A DNA stretch of 64,000 bases from Streptoalloteichus hindustanus (GTDB lineage Bacteria; Actinomycetota; Actinomycetes; Mycobacteriales; Pseudonocardiaceae): contig NZ_FQVN01000009.1 of NCBI RefSeq assembly GCF_900129375.1, forward strand, positions 244,267 through 308,266. Direction: 5' to 3'. Both the position numbers and the translations under genes were made by a program. Of the stretch, positions 1 to 9,916 are shown in pieces; within the stretch, counting starts at the first letter, position 1, and each line of letters begins with the position of its first letter. A model generated the notes under the pieces. That model ran no database searches, was not told the DNA's origin, and was given only the letters and a program-made list of their open reading frames with translations.

Positions 1-129
1 GCCGAGGTAGTTGCCGAGGTGGAACGAGTCCGCGGTCGGCTGGATCCCGGACAGGACCCGGGGCTTCGACGGCTGCGCGGGCGCCGGCTCGGCGGTCCGC
101 TGCTCGGTGGGTGGGGGCTCGGTCGGCAC
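1..129 (-). CDS. trpS: Tryptophanyl-tRNA synthetase, N-terminal 43 codons
   Basis: This is the 5' end of tryptophanyl-tRNA synthetase, the cytosolic class I enzyme that charges tRNA-Trp; the rest lies outside the window. Reading minus, a GTG at 129 opens a Pro/Glu-rich leader of about 24 residues, followed by the class I start region [17 protein letters not shown], which carries the ATP-binding HxGN signature and is diagnostic for TrpRS. A GGGAG ribosome site precedes the GTG. The Pro-rich N-terminal leader is longer than in the E. coli enzyme, which begins almost at this motif. Identity is certain; the exact start is likely but not proven. Confidence 0.93.
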   Translation of the reverse strand, partial: MPTEPPPTEQRTAEPAPAQPSKPRVLSGIQPTADSFHLGNYLG

Positions 130-171
130 GGGCTCGATTCTCCCAGGTCGCTCGGCGTCGGACGACGCCGC

Positions 172-465
172 CTACTCCTTGCGCTCGTTGGCCGGGTCGA
201 CGACGGCGGCGCCCCGGCGGCGGCGCACCACGCCGGCCACCATGCCGCCGACGCCCGCCGCGACCGCGGCCACGCCGACGGTGCCGCCCAGGCTGGTCAC
301 CAGCCCGACGGACCGGCTCTCGACGGCCAGCGCCACGTCCGCCGGGGGGGCGGGGTCCGCGGCGGCGCTGCCGGCGGTGGCGAGACCGACGCCGGCCGCG
401 CAGGCGAACGCCGCGAAGGCCGCGGCCACGCACCGCGACACGGCACGAGCTGGTCGGCTGGGCAC
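172..465 (-). CDS. Small secreted/membrane-anchored protein
   Basis: A 97-residue protein of unknown function. The first 37 residues look like a signal peptide: basic residues, an Ala-rich hydrophobic core and a probable cleavage after AGSAAA. A short exported stretch follows, then a hydrophobic segment (about residues 57-80) and a cytoplasmic-looking tail with four consecutive Arg. This layout fits a small type I membrane protein. GTG at 465 is chosen because a GGAGG site sits just upstream. Open frame extends much further upstream, but that part is antisense or intergenic and has no actinobacterial protein character. I do not recognise a family. Confidence 0.6.
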   Translation of the reverse strand: MPSRPARAVSRCVAAAFAAFACAAGVGLATAGSAAADPAPPADVALAVESRSVGLVTSLGGTVGVAAVAAGVGGMVAGVVRRRRGAAVVDPANERKE

Positions 466-704
466 GGGGGCCTCCCAGAAGGAAATGTCCCTCGAACGGG
501 GGAAGGGACATTGACTTGTCGTCCGCGAAGTTACCCAACTCGTCAACTCCGCAGGGCCGTTCGTGAGATCCCTACGAGATCCCGCGGCGACGCACGGTAA
601 CAGCACCGGCGCCGCCCACGATCTCCCACCCCACCTTGGTGTGACCCGGTTCCCGGAGCTCGCCCGGTCGGGGCACGCCGGGGCGGGCCGCCCGCGCGGC
701 GGGG

Positions 705-3230
705 TCAGGAGGCGGCCACCCGCCCGTAGCTGGTGGTGCGCTGCCGGGTCGGCCGGCCGATCGCGGTCGCGATCGCCGTGAGCTGCTCGACGGTGCGCGC
801 CGAGCCGTTGTCGGCGCCCGCCATGCGGCTGATCGTCTCCTCCATGAGCGTGCCGCCGAGGTCGTTGGCGCCCCCGCGCAGGATGGCCGCGACGTTGGCG
901 TCCCCGAGCTTCACCCACGAGCACTGGATGTTGGGCACGCGGCCGTGCAGCAACACCCTGGCCATGGCGTGCACGGCCCGGTTGTCCCGCCAGGTGGGGC
1001 CAGGGCGGGCGATGCCGGCCAGGTAGATCGGCGCGTTGGTGTGCACGAACGGCAGCGCCACGAACTCGGTGAAGCCGCCCGTCTCGTCCTGCACCCTGGC
1101 CAGGGCGCGCAGGTGGCCGAGCCAGTGGCCGGGGTGGTCGACGTGGCCGTACATCATCGTGCTGCTGGACCGGATGCCCAGCCGGTGCGCGGTGCTGACC
1201 ACCTCGATCCAGGTGGCCGCCGGCAGCTTGCCCTTGGTGAGCACCCACCGCACGTCGTCGTCGAGGATCTCGGCGGCGGTGCCGGGAATGGTGTCCAGCC
1301 CGGCGTCGCGCAGCTCGGTGAGCCACTCCGCCACGCTCACCCCGGCCTTGGCGGCGGCCGAGACGATCTCCATCGGGCTGAACGCGTGCACGTGCATGCC
1401 CGGCACCCTGGCCTTGATCGCCCGCACCATGTCGGCGTAGACGGTGACCGGGAGCTTCGGGTCGATGCCGCCCTGGAGGCAGACCTCGGTGGCCCCCACC
1501 CGCCACGCCTGCTCCGCCCGGTCGGCGACCTCCGCCACCGAGAGGCGGTAGGCGTCGGCGTCCCGCTCCCGCTGCGCGAAGGCGCAGAACCGGCAGCCGA
1601 CGTAGCAGACGTTGGAGAAGTTGATGTTGCGGTTGACGACGTAGGTGACGTCGTCGCCCACGGCCTCGGCCCGCAGGTCGTCGGCGAGCCGGGTCAGCTC
1701 CTCCAGGACGGGGCCGTCGGCGGTGAACAGGGCCATGGCCGCCGCCGCGTGCCGCTCCGCCAGCAACGCCGCCGGATCGCTGGCCGCCAGGCGCAGGCCC
1801 TCCCTGGCGTCCTGGCCGATCCGCTCGGGGGCGCCGGAGCCCTCGGCCACGACCTGGCGCAGCTCGTCCCAGTCGCCGTAGACCGTGTCGAAGTCGCCGC
1901 GCCGGTCCTCGCTGCGCCCGGTGGTGTCGATGCTCGCGTGCAGGTCCGTGCGGCCGACCGACTCCAGGCCGCCGTCCGGCTCCTGCCAGGGGCGCCCGAC
2001 CGGCATCGCCGTCTCGTCGGCCATGCCGGTGTCGTCGGCGAGCGCCACGACGTGGTCGGCCAGGCGGGCGTCGATCCACGGCGTGGTCACGCTGGCGTCG
2101 GTGAGCGACCGGACGTAGCGGGGGTAGGCGGTCAGCCGCTCGCGCAGGGCGAAGCCGGCGGAGGCGGTGCGCCGCGCCAGCTCGTCGATCCTCGGCCACG
2201 GGCGCTCGGGGTTGACGTGGTCCGGCGTCACCGGCGACACCCCGCCCCAGTCGTCGATGCCGGCCCGCAGCAGCAGGTCGTGCTCCTCGGCGACCAGGTT
2301 CGGCGGCGCCTGCACGCTGGTGCCCGGCGGCATCAGCAGGCGGGCCACCGCGATCGTGGCCACGAAGTCGTCGATCTCGGCGTCGGGCATGTCCCGCATC
2401 GCCGTGTCCGGCTTCGCCCGGAAGTTCTGCACGATGACTTCCTGGATGTGCCGGTACTGCCGGGCGATGCGGCGGATGGCGTGCAGCGACTCGGCGCGCT
2501 CCTGGAGCGTCTCGCCGATGCCGATCAGGATGCCGGTCGTGAACGGCACGCCGACCCGGCCGGCGTCGGTCAGCACCCGCAGCCGGACGGCGGGCTCCTT
2601 GTCCGGGCTGCCGTAGTGCGGGCCGCCCGGCTCGGACCACAGCCGCTCCGCCGTCGTCTCCAGCATCATGCCCATGCTCGGCGACACCGGCCGGAGCCGC
2701 TGGAACTCGGTCCAGCTCAGCACGCCCGGGTTGAGGTGCGGCAGCAGGCCGGTCTCCTCCAGCACCGCGACGGCGCAGGACCGCAGGTAGTCCACTGTGG
2801 ACGAGTAACCGCGCTCGTCGAGCCACCGGCGCGCCGCCGGCCACCGGTCCTCCGGGCGGTCGCCCAGGGTGAACAGGGCCTCCTTGCAGCCGGCCTCGGC
2901 GCCGGCGCGGGCGATCTCCAGCACCTCGTCGCGTTCCAGGAAGGCGGCGGGCACGCGGTGCGGGACCGTGGCGAACGTGCAGTAGTGGCAGCGGTCGCGG
3001 CACAGCCGGGTGAGCGGGACGAACACCTTGCGGCTGTAGGTGATCACCCCGGGCCGGCCCTCCGCCGCCAGGTGCGCGTCGCGGACCTGGCTCGCGGCGG
3101 CCAACAGCTCCGCCAGCCACTCCCCTCTCGCGTGCAGCAGCACGGCGGCCTCGGTGACGTCCAGGACGGCGCCGTCCCGGGCCCGGCGGAGCGCTCGGCG
3201 CATTGCAGCGTCACTGACCTGAGCAACCAC
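705..3230 (-). CDS. fbiC: FO synthase (7,8-didemethyl-8-hydroxy-5-deazariboflavin synthase)
   Basis: An 841-residue two-module radical SAM enzyme that makes FO, the chromophore of coenzyme F420, from tyrosine and 5-amino-6-ribitylaminouracil in the cytosol. The N-terminal CofG-like half has the [4Fe-4S]/SAM motif C77xxxC81xxC84 (CRDRCHYC). The CofH-like half has a second motif, CYVGCRFC, near residue 541. This fused form is the actinobacterial FbiC type, and the length matches the family. It starts at GTG 3230 with no ribosome site; a -10-like TAGGAT lies six bases upstream, so the mRNA is probably leaderless. No other F420 genes are in the window. Confidence 0.97.
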   Translation of the reverse strand: MVAQVSDAAMRRALRRARDGAVLDVTEAAVLLHARGEWLAELLAAASQVRDAHLAAEGRPGVITYSRKVFVPLTRLCRDRCHYCTFATVPHRVPAAFLERDEVLEIARAGAEAGCKEALFTLGDRPEDRWPAARRWLDERGYSSTVDYLRSCAVAVLEETGLLPHLNPGVLSWTEFQRLRPVSPSMGMMLETTAERLWSEPGGPHYGSPDKEPAVRLRVLTDAGRVGVPFTTGILIGIGETLQERAESLHAIRRIARQYRHIQEVIVQNFRAKPDTAMRDMPDAEIDDFVATIAVARLLMPPGTSVQAPPNLVAEEHDLLLRAGIDDWGGVSPVTPDHVNPERPWPRIDELARRTASAGFALRERLTAYPRYVRSLTDASVTTPWIDARLADHVVALADDTGMADETAMPVGRPWQEPDGGLESVGRTDLHASIDTTGRSEDRRGDFDTVYGDWDELRQVVAEGSGAPERIGQDAREGLRLAASDPAALLAERHAAAAMALFTADGPVLEELTRLADDLRAEAVGDDVTYVVNRNINFSNVCYVGCRFCAFAQRERDADAYRLSVAEVADRAEQAWRVGATEVCLQGGIDPKLPVTVYADMVRAIKARVPGMHVHAFSPMEIVSAAAKAGVSVAEWLTELRDAGLDTIPGTAAEILDDDVRWVLTKGKLPAATWIEVVSTAHRLGIRSSSTMMYGHVDHPGHWLGHLRALARVQDETGGFTEFVALPFVHTNAPIYLAGIARPGPTWRDNRAVHAMARVLLHGRVPNIQCSWVKLGDANVAAILRGGANDLGGTLMEETISRMAGADNGSARTVEQLTAIATAIGRPTRQRTTSYGRVAAS

Positions 3231-3236
3231 CGGGCC

Positions 3237-3242
3237 ATCCTA
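3237..3242 (-). promoter_or_regulatory. -10 element for leaderless fbiC
   Basis: On the minus strand TAGGAT is followed by six bases and then the GTG start of fbiC. This spacing would put the transcription start at or next to the start codon, as in many actinobacterial leaderless genes. No convincing -35 is visible. This is inference from spacing and sequence only. Confidence 0.45.
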
Positions 3243-3390
3243 AGTGCGCGGCACACCACCCACTTGGCGCAGCACCCCCGCTGAGCTGCGCAAACCACCG
3301 CCGAATCCGCGTTTCCGCATGATCCGATTCACACGGCGTGCTGACGGGACGACCGGAACGCCCGACTCGCGACGAGCAGCGCCGACGCCG

Positions 3391-4017
3391 TCAGAGCACG
3401 AGCGCGTCGGCGACCGCGTCCCGCACGTCCGCCTCCGACGGCATCGGGATCCCGCGCTCGTCCGCGACCCGGCGCAGCGAGGTCATGGTCACGTCGTGCA
3501 GGCCGCACACCGTGAACCGGTCGAAGGCGGTCATGTCCGGGTCGACGTTCAGCGCGAAGCCGTGGCTGGTGACACCCTGCCGGATGCGCATCCCGATCGA
3601 CGCGATCTTGTGGTGCTCCGGCGTCCACACGCCGACCAGGCTGGGCGCCCCCGGCGGGGTGTCGCGCCGGAGGGCGGGGAAGCCCAGCCGGCCCAACGCG
3701 GCGACGAGCCCGTTCTCCAGCCACCGCACGATGTCCACCGGACCGCGCTCCCGGACGTTGACCACCAGGTAGCCGACGAGCTGGCCCGGCCCGTGGTAGG
3801 TCGCGTATCCGCCCCTGTCCACCTCGACCGTACGCACCCCCAGGTCGGCGGGCAGGTCGGCGGCGGACGTCCGCGGCCCGTAGGTGACGACGGGCGGATG
3901 GCTCAGCAGGAACAGCCGGTCGCCGGCGATCCCCGCCCGCCGCTCCTCCACCCACCGCGCCATACCCGCGCTCGCCTCGTCGTACCCCACCTCACCGAGG
4001 TCAACCCGCTCCAGCAC
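3391..4017 (-). CDS. lipB: Octanoyltransferase LipB
   Basis: A 208-residue cytosolic enzyme that transfers octanoyl from acyl carrier protein to the lipoyl domains of 2-oxo acid dehydrogenases and the glycine cleavage H protein, the first step of lipoate synthesis. Family motifs are all present: RGGYATYHGPGQLVGY (residues 68-83), the catalytic Lys137 in HHKIASIGMR, SHGFALN, and the catalytic Cys171 in FTVCGL. Length is normal. lipA, often next to lipB, is not present in the window. It lies downstream of an exonuclease III gene on the same strand with about 110 bp between. Confidence 0.96.
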   Translation of the reverse strand: MLERVDLGEVGYDEASAGMARWVEERRAGIAGDRLFLLSHPPVVTYGPRTSAADLPADLGVRTVEVDRGGYATYHGPGQLVGYLVVNVRERGPVDIVRWLENGLVAALGRLGFPALRRDTPPGAPSLVGVWTPEHHKIASIGMRIRQGVTSHGFALNVDPDMTAFDRFTVCGLHDVTMTSLRRVADERGIPMPSEADVRDAVADALVL

Positions 4018-4125
4018 GGCGCCTCCTCCCCTCCCTCTCGGGCACGAACGGCAGACCGTCAGGGCCGTGACTCGGCGATCGGGCCATGCCCCGCGGTTCT
4101 TCCCCGCCTCCGCCGACCGCCCTGG

Positions 4126-4926
4126 CTACGACCAGTCGTAGGTGACGGTGAAGGGGGCGTGGTCGGACCAGCGCTCGGCGTAGGTCGCGGCGCGCTCCAC
4201 CACCGCGGTCGTCGCGCGCTCGGCCAGGCCGGGCGTGGCCACCTGGTAGTCGATGCGCCAACCCGCGTCGTTGTCGAAGGCCTTACCCCGGAACGACCAC
4301 CACGTGTACGGGCCCGGCCCCTCCGGGTGCAGCCGGCGCAGCACGTCGACGTAGCCGGCCTCGTCGAACACCCGGCCCAGCCAGGCGCGCTCCTCGGGCA
4401 GGAAGCCGGAGTTCTTCTGGTTCGCCTTCCACGCCTTCAGGTCGGCCTCGCGGTGGGCGATGTTCCAGTCCCCGCAGACCAGGACCTCCCGGCCCTCGAC
4501 GGCCGCCTTCTCCGCCCGCTCGACGAGGTAGGGCAGGAACGCGGCCATGAACCGCTCCTTCTCGTCCTGCCGGGGCGTGCCCACGTCCCCGCTGGGCAGG
4601 TACAGGCTGGCGACCGTCACCCCGGGCAGGTCGACCTCGACGTAGCGGCCGCTGCGCTCGAACTCCGGCTCGCCGAACCCGATGCGCACCGCGTCCGGCG
4701 CCACCCTGGTGAGCAGCGACACGCCGTTGCGGCCCTTGGCGTCGGAGTGGGCGTGCACCACGTGCCAGCCCTCCGGCTCCCGGACCTCGGGCGGGAGCTG
4801 GCCGGGCTCCGCCCTGACCTCCTGGAGGCACACCACGTCGGCCGCGGTGGCCGCGAGCCACTCCTGGTAGCCCTTCTTCGCGGCGGCCCGCAGGCCGTTG
4901 ACGTTGACGGTCGACACGGTCAGCAC
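4126..4926 (-). CDS. xthA: Exodeoxyribonuclease III (AP endonuclease)
   Basis: A 266-residue member of the exonuclease III/APE1 endonuclease-exonuclease-phosphatase family, which acts at abasic sites in base excision repair and removes 3' blocking groups. Visible motifs are the N-terminal TVNVNGLR, the metal-binding Glu in LQEVR (Glu36), CGDWNIAHREADL with the catalytic Asp and Asn, and the C-terminal SDHAPF with the catalytic His. Length is typical. GTG at 4926 gives the canonical N-terminus; starting three codons later would also be possible. Confidence 0.95.
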   Translation of the reverse strand: MLTVSTVNVNGLRAAAKKGYQEWLAATAADVVCLQEVRAEPGQLPPEVREPEGWHVVHAHSDAKGRNGVSLLTRVAPDAVRIGFGEPEFERSGRYVEVDLPGVTVASLYLPSGDVGTPRQDEKERFMAAFLPYLVERAEKAAVEGREVLVCGDWNIAHREADLKAWKANQKNSGFLPEERAWLGRVFDEAGYVDVLRRLHPEGPGPYTWWSFRGKAFDNDAGWRIDYQVATPGLAERATTAVVERAATYAERWSDHAPFTVTYDWS

Positions 4927-4997
4927 GAGCGGGCAGCGTAGTCAGGACCGGCGACAACCCGCCGGACCGTCCCTCACGGCGGTGACGGACCCCACGC

Positions 4998-5315
4998 CTA
5001 CTGGCAGGTGTTGCCGGGCGCGGGGGTCAGGAACTCCGCGGCGGCCCACCGGTTGTCGCCGAGCTTGCGGAAGCCGTTCTCGGTCGCGGACTGGCCGGGG
5101 ACCAGCGCGTTGCCGCGCAGCCGCTCGACCACCCGCTGGTCCGTCGCCGGCCCGGCCCGCACGTTGAGCAGGTCCGCGCTGACCCGGAACTCGCACCGGC
5201 CCTTGTCGGAGACCGGCGTCACCCCGTCGCGGTTGCCACCGCCCCCCATGACGACCGCCACCCCGACGGCGACGAGGACTCCCCCGATGACCAGAGGACG
5301 CACCGGCAGCGCCAC
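4998..5315 (-). CDS. Membrane-anchored bacterial SH3-like protein
   Basis: A 105-residue protein with one N-terminal hydrophobic segment (about residues 7-23) and an extracytoplasmic SH3-like region. Motifs such as DLLNVRAGPATDQRVV and NRWAAAEFL are typical of bacterial SH3 (SH3_3) domains that bind cell wall or extracellular ligands. GTG at 5315 is preferred because GGGAGG sits about eight bases upstream; an upstream GTG at 5363 would add 16 residues without a ribosome site. Two Cys (CEF near the middle and the final CQ) could form a disulfide outside the cell. Function beyond wall association is unknown. Confidence 0.75.
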   Translation of the reverse strand: MALPVRPLVIGGVLVAVGVAVVMGGGGNRDGVTPVSDKGRCEFRVSADLLNVRAGPATDQRVVERLRGNALVPGQSATENGFRKLGDNRWAAAEFLTPAPGNTCQ

Positions 5316-5566
5316 CGCGCTCACCTCCCGAGTCACGAGCCCGACAGAGGACGACGGCGTCACCAGGTATAGCCCGGGGGCCCGGCGCCGGCGAGTCCTC
5401 GCCGGGGAACTCCACCCGTCGGCACCCCCGGCGCTCCGTCGCCCGGGCGACCGGCCCCGCCAGCGTGGTCACTCCACGTCACCAAGGCTGGGCGTCACCC
5501 GACCCGAACGGCCTCCGCGGTTCCCGGAGACGGCGCCAGGAGACGGCTTCGGGAGGGGGACAGACG

Positions 5567-5602
5567 CCGGGGCCCGGTCACCGCGTGGTGACCGGGCCCC
5601 GG
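5567..5602 (-). terminator. Hairpin terminator after icd
   Basis: A perfect 16-bp GC-rich stem (CCGGGGCCCGGTCACC with its complement) closes on a four-base loop just past the icd stop codon. There is no clear U tract, which is usual in this phylum. It sits in a 304-bp gene-free stretch (5316-5619) that shows nothing else clear. Confidence 0.75.
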
Positions 5603-5619
5603 ACGGCATCGGGAGCGGC

Positions 5620-6840
5620 TCAGCCGGCCATCTTCCGCTGCAGGTTCTCGTCCAGCGCGGCGAGGAACTCCTCGGTGGTCAGCCACGGCGTGTCGCCGCC
5701 GACCAGCAGCGCCAGGTCCTTGGTCATCTTGCCGCTCTCCACGGTCTCGACGCAGACCTGCTCGAGCTTGGTGGCGAAGTCGGTGACCTCGGGGGTGCCG
5801 TCCAGCTTGCCCCGGTGTGCGAGGCCCCTGGTCCAGGCGAAGATCGACGCGATCGGGTTGGTCGAGGTCGGCTTGCCCGCCTGGTGCTGGCGGTAGTGCC
5901 GGGTGACCGTGCCGTGCGCGGCCTCGGCCTCGACGGTGCGGCCGTCCGGCGTCATGAGCACCGAGGTCATCAGGCCGAGCGAGCCGAAGCCCTGGGCCAC
6001 GATGTCCGACTGCACGTCGCCGTCGTAGTTCTTGCAGGCCCAGACGTAGCCGCCCTCCCACTTCAGGGCGGCGGCGACCATGTCGTCGATCAGGCGGTGC
6101 TCGTAGGTCAGGCCCTTGGCCTCGAACTCGGCCTTGAACTCCGCCTCGAAGATCTCCTGGAACACGTCCTTGAACATGCCGTCGTAGGCCTTGAGGATCG
6201 TGTTCTTGGTGGACATGTACACCGGGTAGTTCCGGGCGAGGCCGTAGGCGAACGACGCCCGCGCGAAGTCCTCGATGGACTTGCGGTAGTTGTACATGCC
6301 CAGGGCGACGCCGCCGCCCTCCGGGAACTGCGCCACGTCGAACTGCATCGGCTCGGCGCCGTCGGCCGGGGTGTAGGTGATGGTCAGCGTGCCGGGGCCG
6401 GGCACCTTGAAGTCGGTGGCCTTGTACTGGTCACCGTGGGCGTGCCGGCCGACGATGATCGGCTTCTGCCAGCCGGGCACCAGCCGGGGGATGTTCGAGA
6501 TGATGATCGGCTCGCGGAAGATCACGCCGCCGAGGATGTTGCGGATGGTGCCGTTCGGGCTCCGCCACATCTTCTTCAGGCCGAACTCCTCGACCCGCGC
6601 CTCGTCCGGCGTGATGGTGGCGCACTTGACGCCGACGCCGTGCTTCTTGATGGCGTTCGCGGAGTCGATCGTCACCTGGTCGTCGGTGGCGTCCCGGTGC
6701 TCGATGCCCAGGTCGTAGTACTCCAGGTTGACGTCCAGGTACGGGTGGATCAGCTTGTCCTTGATGAACTGCCAGATGATCCGGGTCATCTCGTCGCCGT
6801 CGAGCTCGACGACGGTGCCCTGAACCTTGATCTTCGCCAT
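5620..6840 (-). CDS. icd: NADP-dependent isocitrate dehydrogenase (homodimeric type)
   Basis: A 406-residue TCA-cycle enzyme that oxidises isocitrate to 2-oxoglutarate with NADP. It is the eukaryote-like homodimeric class. Evidence is the N-terminal [20 protein letters not shown], the substrate loop [16 protein letters not shown], the catalytic/metal region [19 protein letters not shown], and [17 protein letters not shown] at 6840 is chosen over an upstream in-frame start (6942) because GAGGAGAA lies at the right distance and the protein then begins like its family. It is monocistronic, with a strong hairpin downstream. Confidence 0.97.
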   Translation of the reverse strand: MAKIKVQGTVVELDGDEMTRIIWQFIKDKLIHPYLDVNLEYYDLGIEHRDATDDQVTIDSANAIKKHGVGVKCATITPDEARVEEFGLKKMWRSPNGTIRNILGGVIFREPIIISNIPRLVPGWQKPIIVGRHAHGDQYKATDFKVPGPGTLTITYTPADGAEPMQFDVAQFPEGGGVALGMYNYRKSIEDFARASFAYGLARNYPVYMSTKNTILKAYDGMFKDVFQEIFEAEFKAEFEAKGLTYEHRLIDDMVAAALKWEGGYVWACKNYDGDVQSDIVAQGFGSLGLMTSVLMTPDGRTVEAEAAHGTVTRHYRQHQAGKPTSTNPIASIFAWTRGLAHRGKLDGTPEVTDFATKLEQVCVETVESGKMTKDLALLVGGDTPWLTTEEFLAALDENLQRKMAG

Positions 6841-6990
6841 GAGGCGGCGTTCTCCTCTCGCGTCCTGTGTCGCGACCGCGCAAGCAAGACAAGCGTACTG
6901 GTAAGTCCCCGTGGTCGACGCCTGGCCGGTGACCAGCGCCACGCCCCGGCCCTGACCTGCGCCAACCCACCGGGGCCGGTGCCGGGCCGG

Positions 6991-7773
6991 TCAGCGCCCA
7001 ACCAGGTCGCCGACGACCTGGCCGAGCCGCTCCGCCAGCACGCGCTGGTCGGCGGGCACGACCACGGTCCACGGCTGGCCGTCCCCGCCCCTGACCTGGT
7101 GCGTGAGGTAGCAGCCCTCGGCCGTGTCCACCATGTTGACCGGATACTCGCACCGCCGCCTGCCGCCGGCGCGGTCGCGGGTGGCCGCGAAGAACTGCCC
7201 GGCGGCCCTGCGCGGCTGGGCCAGCAACCGCCGGAGCCGGTCGACCTCGGACTCCCCGCCGCCGACCGACTCCAGCAGGCTGCCGCCGTCGTCGTCCCCG
7301 CCGTGCCGCCCCGGCCCGGCCTCCAGCAGCGCCGTCGGCACGTTGTGGTGCTGCCCCCGGATCGGGCGCACCGGGGGCAGGACCGAGACGGCGGCGTCGC
7401 ACAGCCACTCGGGCGCCACCGGCCGCAGGCGCAGCCGGCCGCCCGCGAGGTGGGCGAGCACGCCCTCCCTGCCGCTCACCGCCGCGACCACCGACTCCGT
7501 CGGCCGGTCGCCCACGGCGTACCAGCCGTAGACCTCCACCTCGGGCCGCGCCAGCAGCTGCAACGCCTCCATCAGGTCGGCGTCCGGCCGGTCGCCCTGG
7601 GCGAGGCCGAGCTGCTGCAGCTCGCCGACCACCCGGTGGGCGAGCCGCTCCCGCTCGGTCCACGTGGCACCCGGCGACGGGCCGAACAGGGCCACGTGCT
7701 TGTCGGCGCCCACTCCCAGCTCCCACAACACGTCGTAGGCGAGCTCGGAAATCACCACGTCGCGGCGCAGCAC
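6991..7773 (-). CDS. EspG family ESX secretion-associated protein
   Basis: A 260-residue EspG-like protein. EspG proteins are cytosolic chaperones that bind PE/PPE-type substrates of type VII secretion systems and keep them soluble. Recognisable features are the N-terminal VISELAYDVLWELGVG, typical of actinobacterial EspG, and the C-terminal PWTVVVPADQRVLAERLG. GTG at 7773 has a GGGGAGGGGAG ribosome site. It lies directly downstream of a PPE-like gene, which fits a chaperone-substrate pair. No ESX membrane or ATPase genes (EccB/C/D, MycP) are in the window, so the secretion machine must be elsewhere. Confidence 0.85.
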   Translation of the reverse strand: MLRRDVVISELAYDVLWELGVGADKHVALFGPSPGATWTERERLAHRVVGELQQLGLAQGDRPDADLMEALQLLARPEVEVYGWYAVGDRPTESVVAAVSGREGVLAHLAGGRLRLRPVAPEWLCDAAVSVLPPVRPIRGQHHNVPTALLEAGPGRHGGDDDGGSLLESVGGGESEVDRLRRLLAQPRRAAGQFFAATRDRAGGRRRCEYPVNMVDTAEGCYLTHQVRGGDGQPWTVVVPADQRVLAERLGQVVGDLVGR

Positions 7774-7831
7774 GGCGCGACTCCCCTCCCCGTTCGTTCC
7801 GTTCGCCCGGCCCCGCGAGCCGGGCGTGCCG

Positions 7832-9271
7832 TCACTCGCCGATGACCGGCGGGGCGACCTTCTGGCCGACGCCGAAGACGTCCTCCGACTCGACGAGGTA
7901 GTCGGGGCGCTTGTGCTCGTGGTCCTCCTCGCCCTTGCCACCCCGCGCGCCGGCCATGCCGCCCATGCCACCGGCCATGCCGGCCGGGCCGCGACCGCCG
8001 GCGCCACCGGCACCGGCCGGGCCGAACCCGCCGCCACCGGGGCCGCCGGGACCACCGGGGCCGAACCCGCCGACGCCGCTTCGCGCGCCGGGTCCCATGC
8101 CGCCGCCCGCGCCACCGGTGCCGGCACCGCCACCGCCCGGGCCGAAGCCGCCCATGCCGCCCCGGCCGGCGCCACCGCCGCCCGGACCACCACCGCCGGG
8201 AAGGCGACCTCCGGGGCCGCCACCGCCCGGACGCCATCCCGTGCGCCCCGAGCCGTCCTGACCAGGGCCGCCGGGGAAGCGGCCGGGGCCGCCACCCCCG
8301 TAGGGCGGACCACCGCCGTAGGGCGGGCCGTCACCGCCGGGACCGGGTCCGGGCACGGGGCCAGGGCCGGGCAGGTTCCACCCCGGCTGCTTCGGCGGGT
8401 TCGGGCCGGGGTGCTGCCAGCTCGGGTCGGTCGTGGCCGGCGGCGGGGTCGGCGGGGTGATCGGGTCGCGTCCCTGCGGCGGGTTCCACCCGCCGGAACC
8501 GCCGCCGGGGCCCGGGCCCGGCGGAGGCGGCGGACTGACCTGGTCCCGCCCACCGCCCGGCGGCGACCACGGCCGGTCGGAGGGGTCGACGGTGCCCCGG
8601 CCCGGCGGCCGCACGTCGCCGTCGATCGGCTTCCGGTCACCGGGGTTGACCACGTCGACGTCGGCCGGGTTGGTGCTGCCATCGAAGTTCGGCACCGCGC
8701 TGATGTTGGAGTTGGTGGCGGAGCCGTAGGTGTTGAGCGCCTGCTGGTTGGCGAGCGTCTTGGCCCGGTACTCCTCCATCTCCCGGGAGATGTCACCGTC
8801 CCGGAAACCGAGGAACTCGCCGAACTTCTTCGCCCCGACCTCGAGCATGTTGTCGGCCGGCGCCTCCTTCGGAACCGGCTGGACCGTGTGCCTCGCCTGG
8901 TTGAAGCCGCCGCTCTGGCTCTGCAGGACGTTCATGGCCTGGGTCGCGGTGGAACTCGCCTGCTCGGCCGACGCCGCCAGCGGCGACATCCCCGCCTGGG
9001 CCGCCTCCGAGCCCTGCCCCTGCCACACCACGCCCGCCTTGTGCATCGCGGTGCGGACGGCCTCGCTGGCGCCCTTCTGGAGCTTCCCGATCTCTCCCCA
9101 GTTCCCGCCCGCGCTGTCGACGTCGCGCGTGCCGGCGACACCGTCACCGTGGAACATCTGGTAGATCTCGGCGCCCTGCATGCCCTGCGGTCGCACGTCC
9201 GTGTCCGCCGCCTTCTTGGCGAGCCCGACCGCGGCGCCGATCCCCGCGGCGATGAGCGGGACGACCATCAC
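7832..9271 (-). CDS. PPE-like ESX substrate with Gly/Pro-rich tail
   Basis: A 479-residue protein. Residues 1-180 form a helical PPE/WXG100-like region starting MMVVPLIAAGIGAAVGLAKK and carrying the VVWQGQGSEAAQAGMSPL segment; the Trp-x-Gly equivalent is WQG. Residues from about 210 onward are a low-complexity tail built of PPGGG, GPGPGG and GGAGG runs, then a short charged end (KRPDYLVESEDVFG). Proteins of this type in Pseudonocardiaceae are annotated as PPE-domain proteins and are presumed ESX substrates. It overlaps the start of its downstream partner's region by normal spacing and shares four bases with the upstream DUF3558 gene (9268-9271), so the two are translationally coupled. The tail length may vary between strains. 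Confidence 0.8.
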   Translation of the reverse strand: MMVVPLIAAGIGAAVGLAKKAADTDVRPQGMQGAEIYQMFHGDGVAGTRDVDSAGGNWGEIGKLQKGASEAVRTAMHKAGVVWQGQGSEAAQAGMSPLAASAEQASSTATQAMNVLQSQSGGFNQARHTVQPVPKEAPADNMLEVGAKKFGEFLGFRDGDISREMEEYRAKTLANQQALNTYGSATNSNISAVPNFDGSTNPADVDVVNPGDRKPIDGDVRPPGRGTVDPSDRPWSPPGGGRDQVSPPPPPGPGPGGGSGGWNPPQGRDPITPPTPPPATTDPSWQHPGPNPPKQPGWNLPGPGPVPGPGPGGDGPPYGGGPPYGGGGPGRFPGGPGQDGSGRTGWRPGGGGPGGRLPGGGGPGGGGAGRGGMGGFGPGGGGAGTGGAGGGMGPGARSGVGGFGPGGPGGPGGGGFGPAGAGGAGGRGPAGMAGGMGGMAGARGGKGEEDHEHKRPDYLVESEDVFGVGQKVAPPVIGE

Positions 9272-9858
9272 GCACCACCCTTCAACGTCTTCAGCACCTC
9301 ACCGGCCACGACCTTCGCCCGCGCGCACGGGTTGTCGAAATCCGCCGGCCTGTCCACCCGGTTGAACGTGATGTTCACGCTGAAGCTCAGCCGGTCGGTG
9401 ACCGCCACCTCGGCGTCGCACTGCCCCCGCAGAACTTCTTCCCCGCCGAGGAGAACACCGGGATACCCCTCGACTTCCACCGGCTCGAAGCGCTTGAACT
9501 CCGCGCGATTCCGGTACACCGACGCCAACCCGTCACGATCGGTCGCGATGGTGACCGAGAGGTTCGTCTTCGAGGGGCCGCGCGAGTCGGACCAGTCACA
9601 CGTCGGCGCCCGTTCCTCCCCGACCTCGCCCTGTGCCGCGACGCCGAAAGCCCGCAGCTGCGCCGCTGTCAGGGCGTCGCACGGGTCCTGCTGGAACTTC
9701 GCGGTGTCCAACGCCTCCGGCACGTGCGGAACGCCTGGCGGCAGCCCGTCGGAACCGCCGGCCGGCCGGGCGGTGCCGCCCACGGCCACCGACGAACAAG
9801 CGGTGAGCACCAGGAGCCCCAGCACGGGAACAGCGGCCGTCACAGTTCTCTTGACCAT
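9268..9858 (-). CDS. DUF3558 lipoprotein, copy 1
   Basis: A 196-residue lipoprotein. The signal peptide ends in a lipobox LLVLTAC (Cys21), so it is predicted to be lipid-anchored outside the membrane. The mature part has the DUF3558 pattern: PCDALT near residue 59, CDWSDSRG, a repeated VTIATDRDGL strand, and NPCARAKVVAGEVLKTLK at the end, with conserved Cys pairs. Function is unknown; the family is common in ESX-associated and other Pseudonocardiaceae loci. It overlaps the PPE-like gene by four bases. It is clearly paralogous to the next gene upstream. Confidence 0.9.
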   Translation of the reverse strand: MVKRTVTAAVPVLGLLVLTACSSVAVGGTARPAGGSDGLPPGVPHVPEALDTAKFQQDPCDALTAAQLRAFGVAAQGEVGEERAPTCDWSDSRGPSKTNLSVTIATDRDGLASVYRNRAEFKRFEPVEVEGYPGVLLGGEEVLRGQCDAEVAVTDRLSFSVNITFNRVDRPADFDNPCARAKVVAGEVLKTLKGGA

Positions 9859-9916
9859 GTCCCAGCCCCAGAGATCCCCACCCCAGAAACGATCTTTCGC
9901 CAGTGGAAGGCCGTCA

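Noticed and set aside
172..3120. 982-codon minus-strand frame covering fbiC
   Set aside because: It shares only its last 97 codons with a credible small gene; the rest is out of frame with fbiC, which has intact radical SAM motifs.
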